This document shows, piece by piece, positions 6,624 through 14,376 of a DNA stretch of 64,000 nt. The first letter of the stretch is position 1. The number at the start of each line of letters is the position of its first letter. The notes under the pieces were generated by a model, which saw only the letters and a list, made by a program, of their open reading frames with translations, was not told the origin of the DNA and searched no databases. The stretch is from NCBI GenBank assembly GCA_937922005.1, contig CAKZWV010000039.1:12290-76289 (forward strand), written 5' to 3'. Position numbers and translations under genes: made by a program. Source of the DNA: an uncultured Clostridia bacterium. Lineage in GTDB: Bacteria > Bacillota > Clostridia > Saccharofermentanales > DTU023.

Positions 6624-8759
6624 TTACAGGGGGTCGGTCGGTTTGCCAGCCTGGTCCCGCTGGGTCGTGGTCAGATAGTACCATTTGGGGGGTGGGGCCG
6701 GGAAAACATCCTTGGCCTTAGGGACCAGACTTCCCTTTCGGATATTGATATCCCATTGGTTTTTGATGGATTCATAGAGAGGCAGGTCCTTATAGATCGC
6801 ATAGCGGTTGAGGAAAGCCTCGATATCGGGGTGTTCCTGCCAGTTATCCATGAGGTACAGGACTATTTTCTTGATAAAGTGCCGATCATTGGGAAGGGCA
6901 ATCTGGCTGATCCGGTCCACTGCAATCCAGTTAAAATGTTGTTTTTTGCTGGGACCGGGCGTCCTCTGATTCTCTAGGGACATGGACAAAAGTTGGTCAG
7001 ACCAGGTCGATTTTGCCTTGCTTTGTTCCCTTTCCCTCGCTTTTTCCGGAGAATCCAGATAGATGCAGAGGCGGCCCAGCCCCTTTTGCAGGGAGCTCCT
7101 TGGATAGGCATACTGGAGGGCTACCCAACCATGATAGTAGAGGTGCTGGCTGGCCCGGCAGAGAATGACGGCAGTTAATTTTTCTATAAGGGAATTAGAA
7201 CGCATAACGGCCAAAAGGGGAAAAAGCATGCAAGTTTCCTCATAAGAAAGACTCTCAGCATAAGCGACCAGTTCTGCCTCCGTCTGTTTGGATTGGATGG
7301 CCTCACTCATCGCCGTAAAATTTTCCTTCTTTTGAGTTAGCTGCATCTCCCGAGCCAGGGGAAAGTCACGCTCAAAAGTCAAGAGGACCTCCCGGCAGGT
7401 CAGCCCCGTATTACTGTTGGACCAGTCCTCATTGAGGGGGTCAAAATAATAGGGGGTTAGACGTTTAGTACTCTTAGCTAAGATTTCCTGGCGTTTACGC
7501 TCCTTCCAGACCTCTCGGATCTTCCTTGCCCGGGCAATGGCCTGCTCTTCCTGGCTCTGGAGCTCGTCAATATCCAGGGAATCATTATTCAATGGATCCA
7601 CCTCAAAAGGAATGGGATCGGGCCCCGGAGAGGCTAAGGGCTGGAATTTTCTTTCTCCCACGAAGACATAGGGTTTGGTATCGTCATCCAAGGGCGAAAT
7701 GGGCGGATAGGAAACAGGAGTAGGGCTGTAGGGATAGGAACCCTGGTAGGGCTCTTGGTAGGAATCTAGCTCCTCGTAAGGATAGGCCCCTTCGTAGGAT
7801 CCAGGAGCTGGGTAGGCACCATAGGGATCATAGGCTTCCATGGAGACGAAATCACCTGACCCAGCCAGGGCAAGATCCTCCTCACTTAACCCCTCACTGA
7901 TCTCTGTGCCAAGACCGTCAACGAGGCCTGCCCTGAGGCCTGAACCGAGACTCACACCGAGTCCTCCTGGGGAGACTAGGCCTGAAAGATCAGACGAAGA
8001 TGACAAGGGGGATTGGACAATCGTTCCTGCGCCAACCCCGGTAGTAGCCAAAAGGCCCGGATCATAGATATTGGGAGCAGGCATAGGAGGACGAACGGCA
8101 ATACGAGCGGGAGAATTGGGGCGATAACCCGGGCTCCGCCGGTCCCGGACCAGGTCACTATGCTGGTCTTGGATGGCCTGGCGACGTTCATGGAAAAAGG
8201 CCATGACATCTGTTCCCTGCTGCATGGTTTCCTTAAAATTCAGGTTTTCAATCTTCATTTTGGCAGTCATCCGACGCCGTTCCACGGGATTGAGTCCTTG
8301 GGCCTGGAGATCCTTCTGCAAGGCTTCCTCCTCCTCTAGGGCTTCCTCCCCCTCGGGGCCCAGCTCAGCCTCCTCCGCAGCCCTATCTAGGGCCTTAGGG
8401 ACAAGGTTTTCAGCTGCAGAAGCCTTGATTTTTGACTGGATCTCAGCCCTTTCTTTCTCCTCATATTCCATGACATGGGGAAGCTGGCGACCCGTCTCAA
8501 AAACGGGTTTCGCCTTCCCCGTTTCCTTGGCAAGAGCCTCCACATTCGCCTCAGGATCAAACTCACGGGCCTGAAGATTTACACTCGGCCCTGCGGTCGC
8601 CTTCTCTGAGTCTTTGCTTGCATGATCCTTGCTGATCTGGCCCTTGCCAGCACGGCCCTGACTGAGAGAGTTATGATTGGGCTGGGCTTGGGTGAGAGGA
8701 TTTTGGCCTGGATGGTCTTGACTCTGATGGTCCTTACTTTGATGGTCCCCATTGGTCAT
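6624..8759 (-). CDS. Large soluble protein of unknown function, partner of the ZorA-like gene
   Basis: This 711-residue protein has no membrane segment. Residues 1-100 are a charged, Gln/Ser-rich tail, and about 100-180 is Glu-rich and probably coiled coil. About 180-420 is a low-complexity region rich in Pro, Gly, Ser and Tyr, with short YPYEEL/SYQEPY-type repeats. The C-terminal 280 residues are a folded, mostly helical domain containing TCREVLLTFERDFPLAREM and YYHGWVALQYAYP. I do not recognise the domain. A resemblance to the helical EH_Signature domain of ZorC is possible but rests only on helix pattern and genetic context. It follows the membrane protein gene by 14 bases, so the two are surely one operon and probably one complex. 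Confidence 0.7.
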   Translation of the reverse strand: MTNGDHQSKDHQSQDHPGQNPLTQAQPNHNSLSQGRAGKGQISKDHASKDSEKATAGPSVNLQAREFDPEANVEALAKETGKAKPVFETGRQLPHVMEYEEKERAEIQSKIKASAAENLVPKALDRAAEEAELGPEGEEALEEEEALQKDLQAQGLNPVERRRMTAKMKIENLNFKETMQQGTDVMAFFHERRQAIQDQHSDLVRDRRSPGYRPNSPARIAVRPPMPAPNIYDPGLLATTGVGAGTIVQSPLSSSSDLSGLVSPGGLGVSLGSGLRAGLVDGLGTEISEGLSEEDLALAGSGDFVSMEAYDPYGAYPAPGSYEGAYPYEELDSYQEPYQGSYPYSPTPVSYPPISPLDDDTKPYVFVGERKFQPLASPGPDPIPFEVDPLNNDSLDIDELQSQEEQAIARARKIREVWKERKRQEILAKSTKRLTPYYFDPLNEDWSNSNTGLTCREVLLTFERDFPLAREMQLTQKKENFTAMSEAIQSKQTEAELVAYAESLSYEETCMLFPLLAVMRSNSLIEKLTAVILCRASQHLYYHGWVALQYAYPRSSLQKGLGRLCIYLDSPEKAREREQSKAKSTWSDQLLSMSLENQRTPGPSKKQHFNWIAVDRISQIALPNDRHFIKKIVLYLMDNWQEHPDIEAFLNRYAIYKDLPLYESIKNQWDINIRKGSLVPKAKDVFPAPPPKWYYLTTTQRDQAGKPTDPL

Positions 8760-8773
8760 ACTAGCTCTGTCCC

Positions 8774-10741
8774 CTACCTCTTTCCTTCGCCTTGGTTCCC
8801 ATGGAACCTAGCAGAATTGAAAGCATTCGACAATTCATCCACTGCCTCTCTGAGGGTAGTCGCTGAGAAGGCGAGCCGCTCCAAAACATCTGCCGTGATA
8901 TTATCCAAAGAATGGGCCGTATCCGCTAGGATCTCGGTACCCTTCACACTAAAGTCTTGAGAAGCTTTGACAAGTTGGCCAGTCGACTTATTAAAGCTAT
9001 TACTGGCCTCTTCCATGGATAATTTAGTCGTGTCACCCATGCTCTTAACTTGGTCTTGAAGTTCCCCAACCTTAATCAAAGTCTTTTCTACCCGACTAAT
9101 CATCTGACGGATCTGATCCGTCGAATCTGTCATCGTCTTATCCAGGGTTAACATCACTTCACGGAGCTGCGTCTTTTCACCAGTATAGGCGGCTGTAATG
9201 GTCCGAGAAACATCGGCCAGGAGGGCAAAATTGTTCTTCAGTTCTGTGACATCTGCATTGAGGTCTTTCCGAGAGGCTGCAATATCCCGGTTCGTCTCAG
9301 CAAAGCGGTCCAAAATATTATTGGTGACAGTGCTCAGATCGTTGATGGTCACTGTAGTCTTATCCACCTGGTCAGCCACGGTTTCCTCACTATGGGTCAC
9401 AAACAGAGTTAAGGTGTCATTGGTCTTATGGACAAACTCATCAATGGTAGCCTGCATCCCGGCGGTGAAATCCTTGATCTGTCCTTGGTTGATCTCCGTC
9501 GTCTGCAACATATTTTCTTGATAGCCTTGGAGGGTAATGGCCGTATCCTCGGTAAACTTGGACAGGGTCTCCTGGGTCTGAGTCTTAATCTCTTCAATAT
9601 TGACCCGAGTCGTCTGGATAAAGGCGTTTAGGTTTTCATTGGCCCCTTGCAAATTTTCCGTCAAGTGTCCAGACACCTCATCGTGGTGGGCAATCTGGGT
9701 CATAAAGGGCTGGAGACTCTCGGTCAGAGTCTCCGTCAGTTGGCCAGAAAAGAGATCCACCAGGGCCTTCATAGCATCGGTCTGGCGGCGGTCAATCATT
9801 TGGTTCGTTTCCCGGGTCAAATCCACGAATTTTTCCATCGTTGGATACACATTCTGCCGCATGCTCTCACTAATGGTGCGATTCAGGCTATCCCTGAACT
9901 CCTCATCCATAAAATGCTCCAGCTTCCGAGAAATCATCTCCATGCTATTCTGGAAATTCTTCTCATGGGCCTTAAGTGAATTCACCACCATGTTATCTCC
10001 AGTCAGCGGCTCGAAGACCGGGAGTATTTGTAACAGGGTCTGCTGGAAGTCCCCTAAAGCCAAGTCGATGTCACGAACCTGGCTAATCTGGGTTCCCCAG
10101 ACCAAGATGGCTAGAAGGAAGGAGACAAGAAGGGGAAAAATCCCAAAGTAAGCCTGGCCCACCGTAGCTGTGGCTTCGATAAAGGGCTGGAGGAAAAACA
10201 AAATAGCCGATGCAAATACTCCCATGCCCAAGATGGTCACAATGGGGCGAATGGAAAAGCGATGTTTCAGAAATGGGGAAAAAAGCTGGTCTTTTTGGTA
10301 AAACTTACTCGGATCTAGGACCCAATCCTCCTGATAAATTGCATTGCAGGTATCACCATAGTGAGTTGTGGCATTCCGGATGGCTGCAAGGACCCAGTCG
10401 ATCAAAGGCAGGTTGCTTTCTTGGCCAGGATCGCCGTCCCCCTCTAAATCGTCCTCCCTATAATCGGCCGGAGTATAGTCTCCATCGTCAGTGCTCCCAA
10501 AGACAACGTCGTTGAGTAGTTTGACATTTTCTATGGTCCGACCAGAGGGCTTAGCCTTCCTCAAGAGCCGTTCACTCAGGCCATGGACCGTCGTTATAAT
10601 ATCTGAAACCCCAGATTGAATGGCTCGAACATAGACTAAACCCAGGACCACCGTAGCCACCGGCACCCCCGCAAGAATTAACCAATATAAGATCTTTAGT
10701 ACATCCGCAACCACGGCCGTTGCGATCAGGATTTCTACCAT
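8774..10741 (-). CDS. ZorA-like membrane protein with a long coiled-coil tail
   Basis: The protein has 655 residues. A membrane helix at about 13-40 is followed by a 120-residue acidic cytoplasmic loop. Helices at about 165-187 and 199-216 are then followed by an uninterrupted polar, heptad-rich coiled coil from about 230 to 640. This order (one helix, a loop, two helices, a very long tail) is that of ZorA, the MotA-like stator of Zorya defence systems. However, the helices lack the LGTFLGL-type motif I would expect of MotA/ExbB relatives, and no ZorB (MotB/OmpA-like) gene is adjacent. The tail also resembles methyl-accepting chemotaxis tails, but no MCP signalling hairpin is seen. GGAG lies 7 bases before the ATG. 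Function unknown; a membrane-anchored force or signal transducer is a hypothesis. Confidence 0.72.
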   Translation of the reverse strand: MVEILIATAVVADVLKILYWLILAGVPVATVVLGLVYVRAIQSGVSDIITTVHGLSERLLRKAKPSGRTIENVKLLNDVVFGSTDDGDYTPADYREDDLEGDGDPGQESNLPLIDWVLAAIRNATTHYGDTCNAIYQEDWVLDPSKFYQKDQLFSPFLKHRFSIRPIVTILGMGVFASAILFFLQPFIEATATVGQAYFGIFPLLVSFLLAILVWGTQISQVRDIDLALGDFQQTLLQILPVFEPLTGDNMVVNSLKAHEKNFQNSMEMISRKLEHFMDEEFRDSLNRTISESMRQNVYPTMEKFVDLTRETNQMIDRRQTDAMKALVDLFSGQLTETLTESLQPFMTQIAHHDEVSGHLTENLQGANENLNAFIQTTRVNIEEIKTQTQETLSKFTEDTAITLQGYQENMLQTTEINQGQIKDFTAGMQATIDEFVHKTNDTLTLFVTHSEETVADQVDKTTVTINDLSTVTNNILDRFAETNRDIAASRKDLNADVTELKNNFALLADVSRTITAAYTGEKTQLREVMLTLDKTMTDSTDQIRQMISRVEKTLIKVGELQDQVKSMGDTTKLSMEEASNSFNKSTGQLVKASQDFSVKGTEILADTAHSLDNITADVLERLAFSATTLREAVDELSNAFNSARFHGNQGEGKR

Positions 10742-10783
10742 AGCAGCTCCTCTCTTGCTTTTTGCTTTCGTAAACTGAGGGGT

Positions 10784-10812
10784 ATTATACTACATCATCC
10801 CTTTTTTCGCCA
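10784..10812 (-). promoter_or_regulatory. Candidate promoter of the ZorA-like operon
   Basis: TATAAT (-10) lies on the minus strand at 10784-10789, 43 bases before the ATG. The -35 hexamer at the proper distance (TGGCGA) is weak. Confidence 0.4.
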
Positions 10813-10898
10813 CGTTGGCCCGGTTTTTCGGCATTTCTCTTCTTGCTGGACTAGCATTTTTCTTCTTGTGGGAGCTGGGTCTTGGTCCTTACTTAGCC

Positions 10899-11639
10899 CT
10901 AGAATTCAGCCTTTTTCTCGTATCCTCTAGCGCAAACCATCTTGCCCGCCTGGAGGGAAGTCTGAGAGTTACCGACAATAACCAGGGTTTGCATGTCGGC
11001 CCAATTGGGATCTACCTTAGCAAGGGCCTCGATCCGGATTTCCTCCCCTTCCCGGTAGGCCCGCTTCACCTGGCCCACCAGGGTCTCCGGAGGGCGAATT
11101 TCGCTGATCCATGCTAGGGCCTGGGCCAAGGTATCTGGCCGGTGGGCGCTCCTAGGGTTGTAGATGGCAATCGGAATATCGGCCTCCGCCATGGCCCTTA
11201 CTCGCTTTTCAATTACCTCCCAAGGGGTCAAATGATCACTCAGGCTGACCGTCGCCCAATCATTGGCTAGGGGGGCACCCAGGCGGGCCGCAGCCGCCAC
11301 AGCAGCTGTAATCCCTGGGATCAGCTCCACATCGGGCCTATCTTCAGGAGCCATCTGCTCTTGCAGGGCGTAGCATAGCCCAGCCATCCCGTAAATACCC
11401 GCATCGCCTGACGAAACCAAGACTACCTTTTTGGTCTTGGCCTCCTCCAGGGCTTCCCGGCAGCGGTCAATCTCTTGGGTCATCGCCCCCCTCCGATAGG
11501 TCTGCTGGGGCCAAGTCTTCTCTAAAAGGTCAATATAGAGTTTATAGCCCACAACCAGGTCGGCCTCTTCAATCGCCTCTCTAGCGGCACCACATAATAA
11601 ATTGGCCTCTCCTGGGCCGATTCCAACGACAGTTAACAT
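10899..11639 (-). CDS. cobJ: Precorrin-3B / cobalt-factor III C17-methyltransferase
   Basis: This SAM-dependent methyltransferase (CobJ/CbiH) methylates C17 and drives ring contraction in corrin synthesis. The start MLTVVGIGPGEANLL contains the GIGPG motif of the tetrapyrrole methylase fold. The conserved SSGDAGIYGMAG, PGITAAVAAAARLGAPL and AIYNPRS segments are all present at normal spacing, and the length (246 residues) is usual. An ATG at 11651 is also in frame, but AAAGG abuts it, so I take 11639, where the site has workable spacing. It is the last gene of the cobalt/corrin operon in this window, 39 bases after the CbiE-CbiT-CbiL fusion. Confidence 0.9.
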   Translation of the reverse strand: MLTVVGIGPGEANLLCGAAREAIEEADLVVGYKLYIDLLEKTWPQQTYRRGAMTQEIDRCREALEEAKTKKVVLVSSGDAGIYGMAGLCYALQEQMAPEDRPDVELIPGITAAVAAAARLGAPLANDWATVSLSDHLTPWEVIEKRVRAMAEADIPIAIYNPRSAHRPDTLAQALAWISEIRPPETLVGQVKRAYREGEEIRIEALAKVDPNWADMQTLVIVGNSQTSLQAGKMVCARGYEKKAEF

Positions 11640-11678
11640 AAGTCTATTCATCCTTTCTTTTTTCTTAGGCAGATCAGC

Positions 11679-14273
11679 CTATTCTTCAGGGCTCGCTTCT
11701 TCCGGCTGCCATTTCAGGAGCATGGTCGTAAAATACGGCAAATCCCCCTCAGGCAAATCTTCCCAAGTCCTAGTTAAGCATTCCCCTTCCAAGCCCAGAT
11801 TGGACACCGCCTGGACTTCCAAGCCTGGGAAAGCCTTTTCTGCCTGCAGGGCCTCAATCAGTGGCCCCGCCTTTCCGGCCTTCATCAAGAGAACATTGGG
11901 GCTATGGCGGAGGGCCTCCGCCAGTTCCTCCTTGGATTTTGCCCCGCCCAGCACCAGGTAACTCTCCCGGCCTGTCGCTCCCACCGCCCCCAGGGCATTG
12001 GGAATGGCCGTAAGCGAAGAAATTCCCGGCAGCTGCCGACAGACCAGGTCCTCACCTTCTTTTTTCGCCAACTTTAACAAATAATCCCGCAAATATGCCA
12101 CCGAGCTATAGAAGGCCGGATCGCCCAGGCAGGGTAAAAGGAAGTGTCTTTCTTTTTGAAGGATGGGCCACAACCAGGCGGCTTCCGCCTCCCGGCGCTC
12201 TTTGCGCTCCGCAAGGGTCTTCGTCTTCATAGGGTAGTAGACTGGCCAAAGTTTTTGCCCGGGAACGACAAAAGAATGGATAATTTTCCACTCCGTAGAA
12301 GCCGCCAGGGCACCCACCTGGGCCTTTTGATCAGCCACAGATAGGCGGGGATCCGCACAAAGGCCAGCACTCCCAACAAAGAGGGGGGGCCGCAGGGCCC
12401 AGGCCTCTTCTGACATGGGGGGCCGCTCCTTGGGGATAATCACCGTAATATTCCTAGCTTGACGGATGGCCTCCAGACCCTCCAAGGTCAGCTGCTTGGG
12501 GGCCCCCAGACCTAGACCTAATAGGGTCAGCGATAAGGGGGAGGAAGGGCTGGATGGGGACCGGAGGATTGGTTCAGTGGTGGATTCAGCGGGCCGCTCT
12601 CCTGGCGATTCAGCGGGCCGCTCTCCTGCCAACTCAGCCTGTTGCGATTCTTCCCCCGCTGGTGCTGGGAAAGTTCGGTCAGCAAAGATCAAAAAGATGG
12701 GATTTTCCGCCCGAAGCATGTGGAGGGGGCGCTCCTTGCCGATAGCGGTCAGGGGGTTGACCTGGATTTGGGCGGCCCGGGCGATTTGCCAGCCCCGGTC
12801 CTCGAGGGCGGCCAAGCCCTGGGTGGCCGTTTCCAGGATGATGGCCGAGAGCCCAAGGCGGAGGGTTTTTCCGGTCCCCGCAGCTAGGGCCTCCACCCGG
12901 TCCAAAATCCCAGCCAGGTGACCCCGACTTCCTCCAATAAAGACCCGATCTGGGGCAGGAGGAAGGAAATGCGTCCCCTGACCTGCAGTCGATGCCGTAG
13001 TAGAGGCAGTAGCTGTCCCCGTAGTCGAGGCAGCAGTTGTGCCCGTAGTCGAGTCCGCCTCCTGGGCCTCGGTGGAGGCCGCCCCTTCGGTCTCCGTCCA
13101 GTCTGCGGTGAATTCTGCCGCCCTCAACGTCACATTGGAAAGGCCAAAGCGGCGGATATTTGTTCGGGCCAGGTCCTGAGCCTCCGGGACACACTCCCAG
13201 GCATAGACCTGGGCCCCAGGCCAGAAGGCCCCCATCTCACAGGCAATGGACCCTGTCCCCGTCCCGATGTCATAAAAGACCCCGGTGGCAGGGAGTTTCA
13301 GATGGTTCAAAATCAGGGTGCGGATCTCTCTTTTCGTCATGGGTACCTTGGCCCGCTCAAAATAGGAATCTGGCAGGCCTGGTCCCTCCAGGTCAAGGTT
13401 CGAATGGACCAAAAGACCAGTCTCTCCGGCGTCCAGGTCCCCAAGCTCCGCCCCCTGGGACAGCTGAGTTCCCTGAGCCAGCTGAGCCCCCTGAGCTCCC
13501 TGGTGAGACAAAAGCAGGAGAGCAGGATCTTCCCAGACCTTGAGGTCTTGGGGATCGGCTTCCTCCAGTTCTTGGATGGTCAGAGGCCGAATCTCCTCCT
13601 GGGGGAGGCTAAGATTGCGGCCCAGAGTCCAGGTCCAAGCCTCAGGACGGAAGGCCGAAAACCCCCGCAAGGCCTGGTAGATGGCCATGGGATGGTGTTT
13701 GGCATCCAGGTGGAGGATGGCCTTTTGCGCTGCCAGAGGATTTTCTACAGCAGCCAGGACAAAGGCCCCCAGGGGGGTCTCGGCCAGGTCCCCAACTAGG
13801 CCCTTTCCGTCCCCATGGAGGCTCAAAATAGCGCAGCGGTCTTGCTTAATCGCCAAATGCGAGCAAAAATACGAAACCGCCGAAATCCCCGGAACCGTCT
13901 CCTCCTCATAGTCCACCCCCTGGGTCAGACTTTCAGCCAGGGTCCGGTGCAAATAGGAGAATATACTAAAATAGCTGAGATCTCCGGTGCAAAGGTAGGC
14001 CAAGATCCCATCTTCTGGCAAATTATCCAAGGCTCGACGGACTTGGTCGACCATGGCCGGGACCCGGGTCGGTGTCACCTCGCCTTTTTGCGCCCAGACC
14101 TCCGCCCAGTTTCTAGCTTTTGGGCCAGCCGCCTCCCCTTGGCCGGTAAAAAGAGAATCTACCAACCTCTGTGGGGCCAATATCACCTGGGCCTCTTCCA
14201 GGGCCTCCCAGCCCCGGCTTGTCATATAGGATGCCCCGCCAGGTCCTGCCCCAATAAAGATTACCTTTTTCAT
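11679..14273 (-). CDS. Triple fusion CbiE-CbiT-CbiL corrin methyltransferase
   Basis: Three enzymes of anaerobic cobalamin synthesis lie in one 864-residue chain. Residues 1 to about 240 are CbiE-like (C5 methylation; IGAGPGGASYMTSRG). About 310-560 is CbiT (C15 methylation and C12 side-chain decarboxylation), with the SAM motif VFYDIGTGTGSIACEMG and the FIGGSRGHL segment. About 575-864 is CbiL (precorrin-2/cobalt-factor II C20 methylation), with LLGLGLGAPKQLTLEG, LPCLGDPAFYSS and LPGISSL. CbiE-CbiT fusions (CobL) are well known, but an added C-terminal CbiL is not one I recall. Low-complexity linkers rich in Gln/Leu (before CbiT), Thr/Ala (inside CbiT) and Ser/Pro (before CbiL) separate or interrupt the domains. 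The ATG at 14273 has AGAAGGAG before it. Confidence 0.88.
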   Translation of the reverse strand: MKKVIFIGAGPGGASYMTSRGWEALEEAQVILAPQRLVDSLFTGQGEAAGPKARNWAEVWAQKGEVTPTRVPAMVDQVRRALDNLPEDGILAYLCTGDLSYFSIFSYLHRTLAESLTQGVDYEEETVPGISAVSYFCSHLAIKQDRCAILSLHGDGKGLVGDLAETPLGAFVLAAVENPLAAQKAILHLDAKHHPMAIYQALRGFSAFRPEAWTWTLGRNLSLPQEEIRPLTIQELEEADPQDLKVWEDPALLLLSHQGAQGAQLAQGTQLSQGAELGDLDAGETGLLVHSNLDLEGPGLPDSYFERAKVPMTKREIRTLILNHLKLPATGVFYDIGTGTGSIACEMGAFWPGAQVYAWECVPEAQDLARTNIRRFGLSNVTLRAAEFTADWTETEGAASTEAQEADSTTGTTAASTTGTATASTTASTAGQGTHFLPPAPDRVFIGGSRGHLAGILDRVEALAAGTGKTLRLGLSAIILETATQGLAALEDRGWQIARAAQIQVNPLTAIGKERPLHMLRAENPIFLIFADRTFPAPAGEESQQAELAGERPAESPGERPAESTTEPILRSPSSPSSPLSLTLLGLGLGAPKQLTLEGLEAIRQARNITVIIPKERPPMSEEAWALRPPLFVGSAGLCADPRLSVADQKAQVGALAASTEWKIIHSFVVPGQKLWPVYYPMKTKTLAERKERREAEAAWLWPILQKERHFLLPCLGDPAFYSSVAYLRDYLLKLAKKEGEDLVCRQLPGISSLTAIPNALGAVGATGRESYLVLGGAKSKEELAEALRHSPNVLLMKAGKAGPLIEALQAEKAFPGLEVQAVSNLGLEGECLTRTWEDLPEGDLPYFTTMLLKWQPEEASPEE

Positions 14274-14376
14274 ATAAATACTCCTTCTATCTGCTCTATC
14301 ATCTGTTTTTTCTATGATCCACTCGCTCATCCTGCCCTTTTCAAGGACCGCTTGTATTCCGTTTTCAAGCTTAATC

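Noticed and set aside
6624..10741. Complete Zorya defence system
   Set aside because: No ZorB, ZorD or ZorE gene is present, and the ZorA motif is not seen. Only a topological resemblance remains.
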